The translations under genes were made by a program, and so were the position numbers. The notes beneath the pieces were generated by a model, which did not search any database, was not told where the DNA came from, and saw only the letters and a list, made by a program, of their open reading frames with translations. From Conexivisphaera sp049976725 (GTDB lineage: Archaea > Thermoproteota > Nitrososphaeria > Conexivisphaerales > Conexivisphaeraceae), in contig JBMFHR010000027.1 in assembly GCA_049976725.1 (NCBI GenBank), forward strand, positions 1 through 12,707: a stretch of DNA of 12,707 nucleotides. The letters run 5' to 3'. Within the stretch, counting starts at the first letter, position 1, and each line of letters begins with the position of its first letter. Positions 1 to 7,217 of the stretch are shown here, in pieces.

Positions 1-1
1 G

Positions 2-49
2 CGCGTCGCGGAGCAGCTCAGGGAGCTCCTCGCGAGCGCCGCCTCCTGA
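2..49 (+). CDS. 3' tail of an unidentified upstream gene (partial)
   Basis: Reading from base 2, an open frame gives RVAEQLRELLASAAS and stops at TGA 47-49. The codons are strongly G/C in third position like the real genes here, and the residues look like an amphipathic C-terminal helix. Only 15 residues are visible, so the function cannot be named. It would end 5 bp before the stop codon of the convergent phosphorylase gene. Confidence 0.5.
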   Translation, partial: RVAEQLRELLASAAS

Positions 50-54
50 GCGGA

Positions 55-1599
55 TCAGGCGCTTATCCCGAGCAGCTCGGGATAGTACTCCCTCATCAGG
101 CGGTCCATGCTCACCCTGGCGGTGAAGCCCCTGAGCGCGCTGAGCCCCACCCTGTGGAAGGACTCCGGGTCCTCGGAGTACATGCGGTGCACCTTCACCA
201 GCAGGTCCCTGAGCTGCGCGTACTCGGCCTCGCTGATCCTGCGCCCCTCCTCGCTCCCATAGTCCAACATGTTCCTCAGGTCCTCGCCGAAGAGCCACCC
301 GTTTACCCCGTCGACCACCAGCTCTAGCACGCCCCCGTCCCTCGAGGATATCGTGGGCACGCCGTTGATCCCGGCCTTCATGTAGCTGGTCCCGCAGGCC
401 TCCCACCCAGAGAATGGGGTGAACAGCAGCACGTCCCCGCCGCTGAGGACGACCTTCGCCTCCCTCACCCCGAAGTTGGGCAGGTAGACGACGTTGTCCA
501 GCTCCCTGTGGAGCTTCATGAACGTCCTCATCCACTCCAGGCCCATCCCGTCCGCCGGGTGCGCCTTGCCGCCCAGGACGAACGTTATGGGGAGGTCCCT
601 CAGGTCGGAGGCCAGCCGCGCCGCGAACTCCGGCCTCTTGTAGGGGACGAGCCGCCTGGCCCAGACGACCACCATCCTGCCGTCCAGGTCCACGTCCTTG
701 TGCTCCCTGAGCAGGGCCTCCAGCTCCCCCCTGAGCCTCCTCCTGGCCTCCAGGAACCCGTCCATGTCCAGGTCGTGGTTCATGTACATCGACCTGACCT
801 CCGGGCGCATCCACCTCTCCAGGTTGACGCCGTTCGTCACGTAGCTCAGCTTCTCGACGTGGTGCGGGAAGACCCTCGCGAGGACATCCATGTGCTTCGC
901 CGAGACCGCGAACGCGTGCCTGGCCATCGAGAGTCCAAGCTCCGTGAGGGTGACCTTCTCGCTGGCGAACGCGTAGCCGTACTCGGCGGCGAAGTACTCC
1001 CTGGGGAACGAGGGATGGCCCCAGGGGCCGGCCGTGTGCACGATCATCCTGTACTTGCCGGGCAGCCTGAGGGACAGCGGGAGGAGCGCCGCGTACGCCT
1101 CCTGGAGGTCGATGAACTCTATGTTGTCGAGCCCCACATTCCTCCTGAGGTACGCCTCGCTGGCCCTGGCCAGCAGAGCGTACTTCAGGAACATCTCCTC
1201 CGGGCCCGAGTCCACGTAGAGCCTGTCCGCCAGCCCGGCGGCCCAGTCGGGCGAGGCGGGGCTCAGGAACACCGCCCTCGCGCTGCCCTCCGCCAGCTCC
1301 AGCGCCCGCACGGAGACCTCCTGGCCCCTGAGCGTGATCCTGAACTCGTCGGCCGCCCTCAGCCGCTCCGTGAACTCCTTCGGCTGGGGCTGTGGCCTCG
1401 GCACGGGCCTCCCCTCAGCGTCGAAGTCGTACTCCACGTAGCCGTTCCTGTAGTAGAGCGTCAGCACCCTGTAGTCCAGGCCCATCCTGGCCGCCGCGTA
1501 GAACTTGTCCCCCTCCAGGACCCCGAGCCCGCCGGCGTACGTGTTCCCTTGGTCCAGCGCGAGGTCCGGCGTTACGCTGACCGCCACGCGCCGCGACAT
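55..1599 (-). CDS. glgP: Alpha-glucan (glycogen/maltodextrin) phosphorylase, GT35, short archaeal type
   Basis: This cytosolic enzyme would use phosphate to release glucose-1-phosphate from storage glucan. The 514-aa product has the GT35 hallmarks: YAGGLGVLEGD at residues 21-31, TNGV at 255-258, ARRLVPYKRPE at 314-324 (the phosphate-site Arg/Lys region), GGKAHP at 343-348, and GWEACGTSYMKAGINGV at 398-414, where K408 corresponds to the pyridoxal-phosphate lysine. Animal and E. coli phosphorylases are around 800 aa or more; the short version matches archaeal members. The ATG at 1597-1599 lies about 27 nt from the centre of a TATA element (1622-1630), consistent with a leaderless transcript. 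It is divergent from a GH57 amylase, which supports a joint role in glucan breakdown. A GT4 synthase is excluded by the phosphorylase-specific PLP motif. Confidence 0.9.
   Translation of the reverse strand: MSRRVAVSVTPDLALDQGNTYAGGLGVLEGDKFYAAARMGLDYRVLTLYYRNGYVEYDFDAEGRPVPRPQPQPKEFTERLRAADEFRITLRGQEVSVRALELAEGSARAVFLSPASPDWAAGLADRLYVDSGPEEMFLKYALLARASEAYLRRNVGLDNIEFIDLQEAYAALLPLSLRLPGKYRMIVHTAGPWGHPSFPREYFAAEYGYAFASEKVTLTELGLSMARHAFAVSAKHMDVLARVFPHHVEKLSYVTNGVNLERWMRPEVRSMYMNHDLDMDGFLEARRRLRGELEALLREHKDVDLDGRMVVVWARRLVPYKRPEFAARLASDLRDLPITFVLGGKAHPADGMGLEWMRTFMKLHRELDNVVYLPNFGVREAKVVLSGGDVLLFTPFSGWEACGTSYMKAGINGVPTISSRDGGVLELVVDGVNGWLFGEDLRNMLDYGSEEGRRISEAEYAQLRDLLVKVHRMYSEDPESFHRVGLSALRGFTARVSMDRLMREYYPELLGISA
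64..84. repeat. Perfect inverted repeat (9-bp arms, 3-nt loop) at the glucan phosphorylase 3' end
   Basis: TATCCCGAG (64-72) and CTCGGGATA (76-84) are exact reverse complements around a CAG loop. The element lies in the last codons of the phosphorylase gene (Pro-Glu-Leu-Leu-Gly-Ile region) and 14 bp beyond the stop of the gene ending at 49. A stem of this strength between two convergent genes could mark or protect an mRNA 3' end, but archaeal termination does not normally need hairpins, and coding constraint alone could explain it. Confidence 0.5.
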
Positions 1600-1621
1600 G
1601 CCGAGTAGCGAGGGTAGTCAT

Positions 1622-1630
1622 CTATTTAAG
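1622..1630. promoter_or_regulatory. Shared bidirectional TATA box between glucan phosphorylase and amylase
   Basis: The sequence CTATTTAAG reads as a TATA box on both strands (CTTAAATAG on the minus strand). Its centre is about 26-27 nt from the phosphorylase ATG (1599) and about 26-27 nt from the GTG at 1652 on the other side. That is the normal archaeal TATA-to-start distance for leaderless transcripts, so a single element can direct both divergent genes. No other AT-rich box lies in the 52-bp gap. Confidence 0.7.
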
Positions 1631-1651
1631 CGTGGCATGCGTACATCGAAC

Positions 1652-3118
1652 GTGGCGCGTCTCGCCGCCTTCATGTTCGAGATGCATCAGCCGAGGAGGA
1701 TCAGGCCGCTGAGCCCCCGCGCGCTGATGGAGCGCTCCCGCGACGCCAGCGCGTCCTACGACTCGCTGCTGGACACCCAGGTCTTCCGCCGCGTGGCGGC
1801 CAGGTGCTACCTGCCCGCCTCAAAGATACTCGCTGATGCGGCCGGGCGCGGCTTCAGGTTCTCGTTCAGCCCGAGCGGCGTATGGATGGAGCAGGCGGAG
1901 TCGCTGGCGCCCGAGGTCATCTCGGAGCTCAGGGCGGCGGTCGACGCGGGGGCGGAGCCGGTCGCCCAGCCGTACTACCACGGCGTGTCGCCGCTGCTCG
2001 AGGACCTGGACGAGATGGAGGAGCAGGTGCGCCAGCAGGCGGAGCGCGTGGAGGCCACCTTCGGGAGGAAGCCGATGGCCGCTGAGGCGACCGAGATGCT
2101 GTACGACGACGGGATAGCCGCCGCGATGTCCCGCGCGGGCTTCGGGCTGGTGCTGACCGAGGGGGCCGAGAGGGTCCTGGGCTGGAGGAGCCCCAACTAC
2201 CTCTACAGGTCCCGCGCGGGGCCGCTGGTCCTCATGAGGAACTACCGGCTGAGCGACGACGTGGCGTTCAGGTTCTCGAACTCCTCGTGGGACCAGTATC
2301 CCCTGACTGCGGACAAGTACGCCTCCTGGATAGCCGCGAGCCCCGGCGACGTGGTCTTCATAGCAATGGATTTCGAGACATTCGGCGAGCACCACTGGGC
2401 GGAGACGGGCATACTCGAGTTCCTGGCCGCTCTGCCCCGCGAGCTGGAGGCCGCGGGCGTCGAGGTCGCCGGGCTCTCTGAGGTGGCCCGCAGGCTCTCG
2501 CCAGCGGACTACGTCGACGTGCCCCGCGGCAGCACGGTCAGCTGGGCCGACGTGGAGAAGGATGCGAGCGCCTGGGCGGGGTCGGACGAGCAGGCCCACG
2601 CGCTGGCCCTCTACGAGGAGGTCGGCTCCTACGCGCGCGCCGTCGGCGGCGAGGCCCTGCTTCACTGGAGGTACCTCGGGGTGAGCGACAACTTCTACTA
2701 CATGTCGGACAAGCGCGGTCCATCCGGCGACGTGCACAACTACTTCAGCCCCTACAAGGACCCCCTGAGCGCGTACACGAGCTACCTGTACTCGCTCCTC
2801 TCGCTTTACGCGGACGTGCTGCACGCCTACTCCCGGAGCGTGCACGCGAGCGCCTGGCGCCTCAGGACGCCCCGCAGGCTCTCGTTCATCGTGAGGGCGC
2901 CGGAGGGCGACGTGGAGCTGAGGACGCTGGAGGATCTGCGCCGCTGCGCGTCGGAGTGTCCCTCGGCGATCGGGGAGCACCTCTCGAGGGGGGACGTGCA
3001 GTCGTGGGTCAGGCACGTGTTCCTCTGGGATCGCCTGGCCGACGAGCTGGACGCCGCCGCCCAGTCCCCCGATCCGGTCCACCGGATGGAGTCCGCTCTC
3101 GCGGCCCGGCACCGTTAA
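1652..3118 (+). CDS. GH57 alpha-amylase
   Basis: This is a retaining glycoside hydrolase of family GH57 that would cut alpha-1,4 bonds in glycogen or starch. From the chosen start the protein is 488 aa. Family landmarks are HQP at residues 12-14 (conserved region 1), YYHG at 108-111, TEMLYDDGI at 147-155 where E148 fits the nucleophile of the T-E-x-x-Y motif, SDDVAFRF at 201-208, YPLTADKYA at 216-224, and MDFETFGEHHW at 239-249 where D240 fits the general acid. There is no signal peptide, so it is probably cytosolic. I chose GTG 1652 rather than the in-frame ATG 1637: the TATA centre is about 26 nt upstream of 1652, whereas 1637 would lie upstream of the expected transcription start. It is divergent from the phosphorylase, and its TAA stop lies inside the TATA box of the next gene. 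Confidence 0.9.
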   Translation: MARLAAFMFEMHQPRRIRPLSPRALMERSRDASASYDSLLDTQVFRRVAARCYLPASKILADAAGRGFRFSFSPSGVWMEQAESLAPEVISELRAAVDAGAEPVAQPYYHGVSPLLEDLDEMEEQVRQQAERVEATFGRKPMAAEATEMLYDDGIAAAMSRAGFGLVLTEGAERVLGWRSPNYLYRSRAGPLVLMRNYRLSDDVAFRFSNSSWDQYPLTADKYASWIAASPGDVVFIAMDFETFGEHHWAETGILEFLAALPRELEAAGVEVAGLSEVARRLSPADYVDVPRGSTVSWADVEKDASAWAGSDEQAHALALYEEVGSYARAVGGEALLHWRYLGVSDNFYYMSDKRGPSGDVHNYFSPYKDPLSAYTSYLYSLLSLYADVLHAYSRSVHASAWRLRTPRRLSFIVRAPEGDVELRTLEDLRRCASECPSAIGEHLSRGDVQSWVRHVFLWDRLADELDAAAQSPDPVHRMESALAARHR

Positions 3119-3124
3119 ATAAAA
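3114..3124 (+). promoter_or_regulatory. TATA box of the debranching enzyme/glycosyltransferase operon
   Basis: GTTAAATAAAA is an AT island in GC-rich DNA, centred about 27 nt before GTG 3145, which implies a leaderless first gene. The TAA stop of the amylase gene (3116-3118) is embedded in the box. Confidence 0.75.
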
Positions 3125-3144
3125 GGTCAGTCCCACATCGCAGC

Positions 3145-5190
3145 GTGGCCGCGCCCACTGCTGCCCCGCCCAGGGTGCACCTGACCAGGGGCGGCGACGT
3201 GTACGTTGAGTCCACGGCCGCGGAGAACCCCGACTGGGGGTTCGCCAGGAACCTCCAGGTGATCCTGAAGGACGACCTGCTCGAGTACTCGACCTCTGTC
3301 TTCGACGCGCCCATCCCGGGCCCCCGCGGCCAGCTGCACGGCGCGAACAGGGACTTCTCGTGGCAGGGCCTACTGGCAGGTCCAGTGGGCAACCGCATCT
3401 ACAAGGTAATTGACGGGATCTACTACGCCCCGCTCAGCGGCGAGCCGCTGAGCCCGCTCTCGGTGAGGTCCTGGAGGACGTCCGTCCAGTACCTCTACTC
3501 CGATCCCGACGACAGGACGTACAAGGTGGACGTCAGCCTGAGGATCGAGGGCGGAACGGGCAGGCTGGCGGTGCGCGCGTCCCGCCCAACACTCTTCGTC
3601 CCCATCCTGGACCTCAGGGACGCAGAGTCCGGGTCCACACCCGAGCAGTCGGTGGAGGTCGGCCGCGGGGAGGCCACGGTGAGGTCCGACCAGGTCCCCC
3701 TGGCCGTCCGCCTCAGGTGGAACGGCGGCTCGAGCGAGCTGGGCCTCCGGATAAACTGGTGGTACAAGCTGGGCGACGGCTTCAGGTACGTGGACGGCGA
3801 CGTGGTCCGCTTCGCCGGGCACTCGCGGAGCGTCTACGCGCCACTCGCCGCGGAGTCGCAGGACGGCCGCTTCGACGTGGAGATCCCGCTGCCGGCCCGG
3901 GCCAGGAACCCCCGCTGCGGCTCCGGGCTCAACGAGTCGATCGCAAAGCTGGCAGACTCACTAAGCGCGCCCCCCGGCGTCCGCGAGGCGATAGCCCTGA
4001 GGGTCAACCGCCTGGCCTCCTTCGGCGTCCGCGAGGACTCCCTGCAGTATCCCGAGGCGGGCGCCATGTGGTTCAGGCGTCCCTGGGCCAGGGACCTCGT
4101 GGAGGGGCTGAGGTGGAACCTGGTCACCTACGTCGAGGTGCTCGGCTGCGGGGAGTGGCTCTCGAGCATCGTGGCGTCGCTCCTCAGGTCCGCGCTCGAG
4201 GACGGCGGCACGAGGGTCCTGCCGGGATCCCGCGAGTACGCGAGCGACGCCTTCCCGCAGCTGCTCAACGTGGCGGTCTCGGCCGCGTCGCTTCTGGGCT
4301 CAGCGGAGATGCTCAGGTCGGCCGCCAAGGTCGCGGAGGCCGCCTCGGCCTCCCTCCTGGGGGAGGGGTTCTCCGGCTGCAGGCTGAGGGACGGGATGGT
4401 GCTGTGCCCTGCCAACTCCTCGTGGATCGACGTGGTCCGTCCCCTCGGCGATTCTGCGTGGCCCGACCGCCTGCCCATCGAGTGGGTGGGCTCCTCGGAT
4501 CCCGCCGGGCTCTACGCGCTGGTGGAGGTCAACGCCCTCTACATAGAGTCCTACTCGCGGCTCGCCCAGGCCCTCAGGGCGTCCGGGGAGCGGGTACCCG
4601 CGCGCGTCGCCGGGCTCCTGGAGGAGCTGACCGACGGCTATAGGAGGCACTTCTACGCCCCGGGCAGGCTGCCCCCCCTCACGCACGATCCGTCCACCGG
4701 CCGCTCCGATGGAACCCGGGGGTCGCCGGCGGTCGAGGCAATGGCCGTCCTGAGGGGGCTGATCTACTCGCCCGAGGATCTGTCCGGCGCGTGGTCCCAG
4801 GTCGAGGGAATGATCTGGAGCAGGCGCATGATCGTGCTCGGCGACGGCGCGGCGCCCTTCGGCATCGTCGCGAGGGACGTCGAGAGGAGGCCCTACCTGG
4901 GGGACGCCGAGTACCACGGCTACGTCCTTTGGCCGAGGGACACTCCCTACCTGCTGGAGCTCATGGAGGCCCTCTCCATGGACACGTCGGGCGTGCTCGT
5001 CAACAACCTGGACCACATGTTGGCCGAGGGGGCCATCGGCTACGCGTCGGAGCTCTTCAGCGCCCCCCTGGGGGGCAACCCCAGTCCCTCGGGCGAGTCC
5101 GGGAACCCGGTCCCCGTGAAGAACCCGGCCCAGTACTGGAGCCATTGGTGCGATCCTTATTTGGAGCGGTTTGGGTGGAGGCGCGGATGA
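3145..5190 (+). CDS. Glycogen debranching-type glucosidase (amylo-alpha-1,6-glucosidase, GDE C-terminal fold)
   Basis: The 681-aa product would hydrolyse alpha-1,6 branch stubs (or act as an exo-glucosidase) on glycogen in the cytosol. Residues 1 to about 255 form a beta-rich N-terminal domain. The rest looks like an (alpha/alpha)6 barrel of the GDE/GH133 type: AMWFRRPWARDLVEGLRW at 307-324, SSWIDV at 425-430, VEVNALYIESY at 460-470, YHGYVLWPRDTPYL at 590-603, and NPAQYWSHW at 660-668, which resembles the typical P-A-Q-x-W-S end of debranching glucosidases. GTG 3145 lies about 27 nt from the TATA centre. It is the first gene of an operon and overlaps the next by ATGA. A GH15 glucoamylase assignment is the main alternative; I cannot assign the substrate from sequence alone. 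Confidence 0.8.
   Translation: MAAPTAAPPRVHLTRGGDVYVESTAAENPDWGFARNLQVILKDDLLEYSTSVFDAPIPGPRGQLHGANRDFSWQGLLAGPVGNRIYKVIDGIYYAPLSGEPLSPLSVRSWRTSVQYLYSDPDDRTYKVDVSLRIEGGTGRLAVRASRPTLFVPILDLRDAESGSTPEQSVEVGRGEATVRSDQVPLAVRLRWNGGSSELGLRINWWYKLGDGFRYVDGDVVRFAGHSRSVYAPLAAESQDGRFDVEIPLPARARNPRCGSGLNESIAKLADSLSAPPGVREAIALRVNRLASFGVREDSLQYPEAGAMWFRRPWARDLVEGLRWNLVTYVEVLGCGEWLSSIVASLLRSALEDGGTRVLPGSREYASDAFPQLLNVAVSAASLLGSAEMLRSAAKVAEAASASLLGEGFSGCRLRDGMVLCPANSSWIDVVRPLGDSAWPDRLPIEWVGSSDPAGLYALVEVNALYIESYSRLAQALRASGERVPARVAGLLEELTDGYRRHFYAPGRLPPLTHDPSTGRSDGTRGSPAVEAMAVLRGLIYSPEDLSGAWSQVEGMIWSRRMIVLGDGAAPFGIVARDVERRPYLGDAEYHGYVLWPRDTPYLLELMEALSMDTSGVLVNNLDHMLAEGAIGYASELFSAPLGGNPSPSGESGNPVPVKNPAQYWSHWCDPYLERFGWRRG
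5174..5181 (+). promoter_or_regulatory. Shine-Dalgarno site for the small winged-helix-like gene
   Basis: GGTGGAGG is followed by five bases and then ATGATG. It supports translation starting at ATG 5187 (or the adjacent ATG 5190) inside the end of the preceding gene. Confidence 0.6.
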
Positions 5191-5423
5191 TGTCCGAGTC
5201 CAGGCTGAGGGACCTGCTCCGTGCTATGCACCTGCTCGGCGCGGTGAGGGAGGACAGTGCGGTCGCCCCCCACGCCCTGTGCCCGCTCATGCCGGACCTG
5301 CCGTTCTCCGAGGTCTCAAGGCTCATGGAGCTGGGCGAGAGGATGGGCTACCTCTCGAGGATAGACGATCGGTTCTACCTGACGTTCAGGGGCGAGATCT
5401 CCGTGATATCGATATCGAGCTAG
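5187..5423 (+). CDS. Small winged-helix-like protein, unknown function (78 aa)
   Basis: I do not recognise a named family. The protein begins MMSESRLRDLLRAMHLLGAV and ends in ISVISISS. The helical first half followed by LMELGERMGYLSRIDDRFYLTFRGE (residues about 48-72) has the helix-then-beta-hairpin pattern of a winged-helix domain (a 'GYL..IDDRFYLT..G' wing). The ATG overlaps the TGA of the glucosidase gene (ATGA) and is preceded by a good Shine-Dalgarno, so it is translationally coupled. Its place inside a glycogen operon suggests a local regulator or a small partner protein, but this is inference. Start could equally be ATG 5190. Confidence 0.7.
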   Translation: MMSESRLRDLLRAMHLLGAVREDSAVAPHALCPLMPDLPFSEVSRLMELGERMGYLSRIDDRFYLTFRGEISVISISS

Positions 5424-5430
5424 CAGGGTA

Positions 5431-6000
5431 GTGGCGTTGCGCACGGTGCTCATGATCTCCTGGGTCCCCGGAGGGGGGCCGGACGGCGACCCGGCCGCCG
5501 ACGCGGCCTCCCTGCGCTCGGCCGCCGCGCTGCACCTGTACGCGTGGGGCTCCGACGGCCCGCTGGAGGGCCGCCGTTACCCGGTGGCGATAACGATCAA
5601 GACTAACACCAGCCTCGTCTCCGCGGTCATAGCGTCCATGGGAGACTTCGCGCGCGCGATCTCGCGCCTGCTCGACTCCGAGGTCGATCCGTGCGACGTC
5701 TCCGCGGTGGTCGGCTACGGGTGGGCCGGAGCCACCCTGGGCTCCGTCATCAAGGAGTGGCTCGGAGCGCCGCTGATCTCCTCGCTCGGGGACTCCGCAC
5801 CGTCGGGATCCGACCTCCAGTCCGCCGCGATAAGGAACCTCGAGATGCGCTCCGCCCACGGATCCGACCTCGTGGTCGCTCGCACCCGCTCCGCCCTGCT
5901 CAGGGTAAGGTACATGCACCAGGTCCCCGCGGACAGGACCGCGCTGGCCGAGACGCCGGCCGAGATGGCGTCCCTCCTGGAGAGGCAGCTGGGGCCATGA
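5431..6000 (+). CDS. Orphan N-terminal GT-B half related to glycogen synthase, motifs lost
   Basis: The 189-aa product (GTG start, 7 nt after the previous stop) looks like the N-terminal Rossmann half of a GT4/GT5 glycosyltransferase with no C-terminal half. RTVLMISWVPGG at 4-15 matches the RVLHLSWEYPP start of the next gene. CDVSAVVGYGWAGATLGSVIKEWLG (88-112) aligns with the DLIHAHDWLSAPAGIALKHML segment, PLISSLG with PLISTIH, and the stretch to about 165 with the following helix and SRYM strand. The HAHDW and HSTE residues are replaced (VGYGW, GDSA), so it cannot be a working transferase alone. The frame is intact with normal third-position GC, arguing against a decaying pseudogene. It may be a non-catalytic partner or glucan-binding subunit; that role is inference. 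Confidence 0.7.
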   Translation: MALRTVLMISWVPGGGPDGDPAADAASLRSAAALHLYAWGSDGPLEGRRYPVAITIKTNTSLVSAVIASMGDFARAISRLLDSEVDPCDVSAVVGYGWAGATLGSVIKEWLGAPLISSLGDSAPSGSDLQSAAIRNLEMRSAHGSDLVVARTRSALLRVRYMHQVPADRTALAETPAEMASLLERQLGP

Positions 6001-7217
6001 GGGTGCTCCACCTCAGCTGGGAGTACCCGCCCAGGATCGTGGGCGGCCTCTCCAGGCACGTGTACGGGCTCTCTAGGGCGCTAGCGGGCCGGGGGGTTGA
6101 GGTCGTGGTGATCACGCTCGAGTACCCGGGGCTCTCCGAAGTCGAGGTTAAGGGGAACCTGAAGGTGGTGAGGGTCCAGAGCTCCGGTTATCCCTCCCCG
6201 GACTTCCCCGCCTGGGTCCACCAGTTCAACCTCCGCATGGTCGAGGCCGCGCTGAGGGAGGGCGACTTCGACCTGATCCACGCCCACGACTGGCTCTCCG
6301 CGCCCGCCGGCATAGCGCTGAAGCACATGCTCCGCAGGCCCCTGATCTCCACGATACACTCCACGGAGTGCGGCAGGAGGTCGGGGATACGCGACGATCT
6401 TCAGAGGCACATAAGCGAGGTGGAGTGGTGGCTGGCGTACGAGAGCTGGAGGATCATAGCCTGCAGTCGCTACATGGTGGGGGAGCTGAACGGCTGCCTG
6501 GGGGTGCCCGCGGACAAGGTCGACGTGATCCCCAACGGCTTCACGCCGCTGGCCCCTCCGGACGCGGACCCGGCGGCCATAAAGCGCAGGTACGCGTCGG
6601 ACAGCGAGAGGATGGTGTTCTTCGTGGGCCGCATGGTCCATGAGAAGGGCGTATCGGTCCTGGTGGACGCGGCGCTGGAGCTCCTGGGCCGCAGGCGCGA
6701 CGTGAAGTTCGTGCTGGCCGGGGACGGGCCGCTCCGGCTCGACCTGATGCGGCGCGTCGAGTCCTCCGGCCTGGCCGAGAAGTTCTACTTCCTCGGGTTC
6801 GTGAGCGATGAGGAGCTGGCCGAGCTGTACGCGGCGGCGGACCTCGCGGTCTTCCCCAGCATATACGAGCCCTTCGGGATAGTGGCCCTCGAGGCCATGT
6901 CCATGGGCAAGCCCGTCGTGGTCTCGGACGTAGGGGGGCTCGCCGAGGTCGTGGAGAACGGGGTCAACGGGCTGAAGTTCCCGTGCTGCGATCCCCACGC
7001 CCTGGCCTGGGCCATATCCTGGATGCTTGACCATCCCGACGAGGCCTCCAGGATGGGCGCTGAGGGCGCGAGGATCGCGCGCGAGCGCTACTCCTGGGAC
7101 GTCCTCTCGGGCCGCACGCTGGACGTCTACAGGAGGGTCCTGGACGAGTACGAGCGCTCCGGCTGGCGCGCTAGGACCTGCCGGCGACCTCCGAGTACAA
7201 ATCCAGCGTTCTCCTGA
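5997..7217 (+). CDS. GT4 glycosyltransferase, glycogen/starch-synthase-like (A)
   Basis: This 406-aa enzyme would transfer glucose from a nucleotide sugar to a growing glucan. It has both GT-B halves: LSWEYPPRIVGGLSRH at 6-21 (donor-loop glycines), HAHDW at 95-99, HSTECGR at 121-127, IPNGF at 178-182, GRMVHEKG at 211-218, AGDG at 241-244, and the E-x7-E motif from E291 (EPFGIVALE, ending E299). ATG 5997 overlaps the stop of the orphan half gene (ATGA). It is the last gene of the operon and overlaps the convergent second glycosyltransferase by 47 bp. Two stretches are identical at DNA level to that gene. Context favours glycogen synthase, but other alpha-glucosyl transfers are possible; at about 400 aa it is shorter than classic GlgA. 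Confidence 0.85.
   Translation: MRVLHLSWEYPPRIVGGLSRHVYGLSRALAGRGVEVVVITLEYPGLSEVEVKGNLKVVRVQSSGYPSPDFPAWVHQFNLRMVEAALREGDFDLIHAHDWLSAPAGIALKHMLRRPLISTIHSTECGRRSGIRDDLQRHISEVEWWLAYESWRIIACSRYMVGELNGCLGVPADKVDVIPNGFTPLAPPDADPAAIKRRYASDSERMVFFVGRMVHEKGVSVLVDAALELLGRRRDVKFVLAGDGPLRLDLMRRVESSGLAEKFYFLGFVSDEELAELYAAADLAVFPSIYEPFGIVALEAMSMGKPVVVSDVGGLAEVVENGVNGLKFPCCDPHALAWAISWMLDHPDEASRMGAEGARIARERYSWDVLSGRTLDVYRRVLDEYERSGWRARTCRRPPSTNPAFS
6264..6313 (+). repeat. 50-bp perfect repeat shared by the two convergent glycosyltransferases, copy 1
   Basis: These bases encode the DFDLIHAHDWLSAPAG segment and are identical to the reverse complement of 8036-8085. Flanking codons differ at once on both sides. 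Confidence 0.85.
6828..6922 (+). repeat. 95-bp perfect repeat shared by the two convergent glycosyltransferases, copy 1
   Basis: These bases encode the segment around the E-x7-E motif and are identical, including every synonymous position, to the reverse complement of 7418-7512. The two copies form an inverted repeat separated by 495 bp. Confidence 0.9.

Noticed and set aside
508..1608. Long open frame (366 aa) on the plus strand opposite the phosphorylase
   Set aside because: It is the antisense shadow of a high-GC gene: rich in Arg, Pro and His, with no domain; the opposite strand encodes a clear GT35 enzyme.
1637..1639. ATG 1637 as the amylase start
   Set aside because: It lies only about 11 nt from the TATA centre, upstream of the expected transcription start; GTG 1652 fits the leaderless spacing. 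The protein differs by only five residues.
1820..3136. 438-aa open frame on the minus strand opposite the GH57 gene
   Set aside because: Low-complexity, Arg/Val/Leu-rich shadow with no recognisable motif; the plus strand carries all GH57 signatures.
5405..5416. 12-bp palindrome GATATCGATATC near the end of the small winged-helix-like gene
   Set aside because: It could be an operator, but it lies within coding sequence, occurs once, and Ile-Ser codon repetition explains it.
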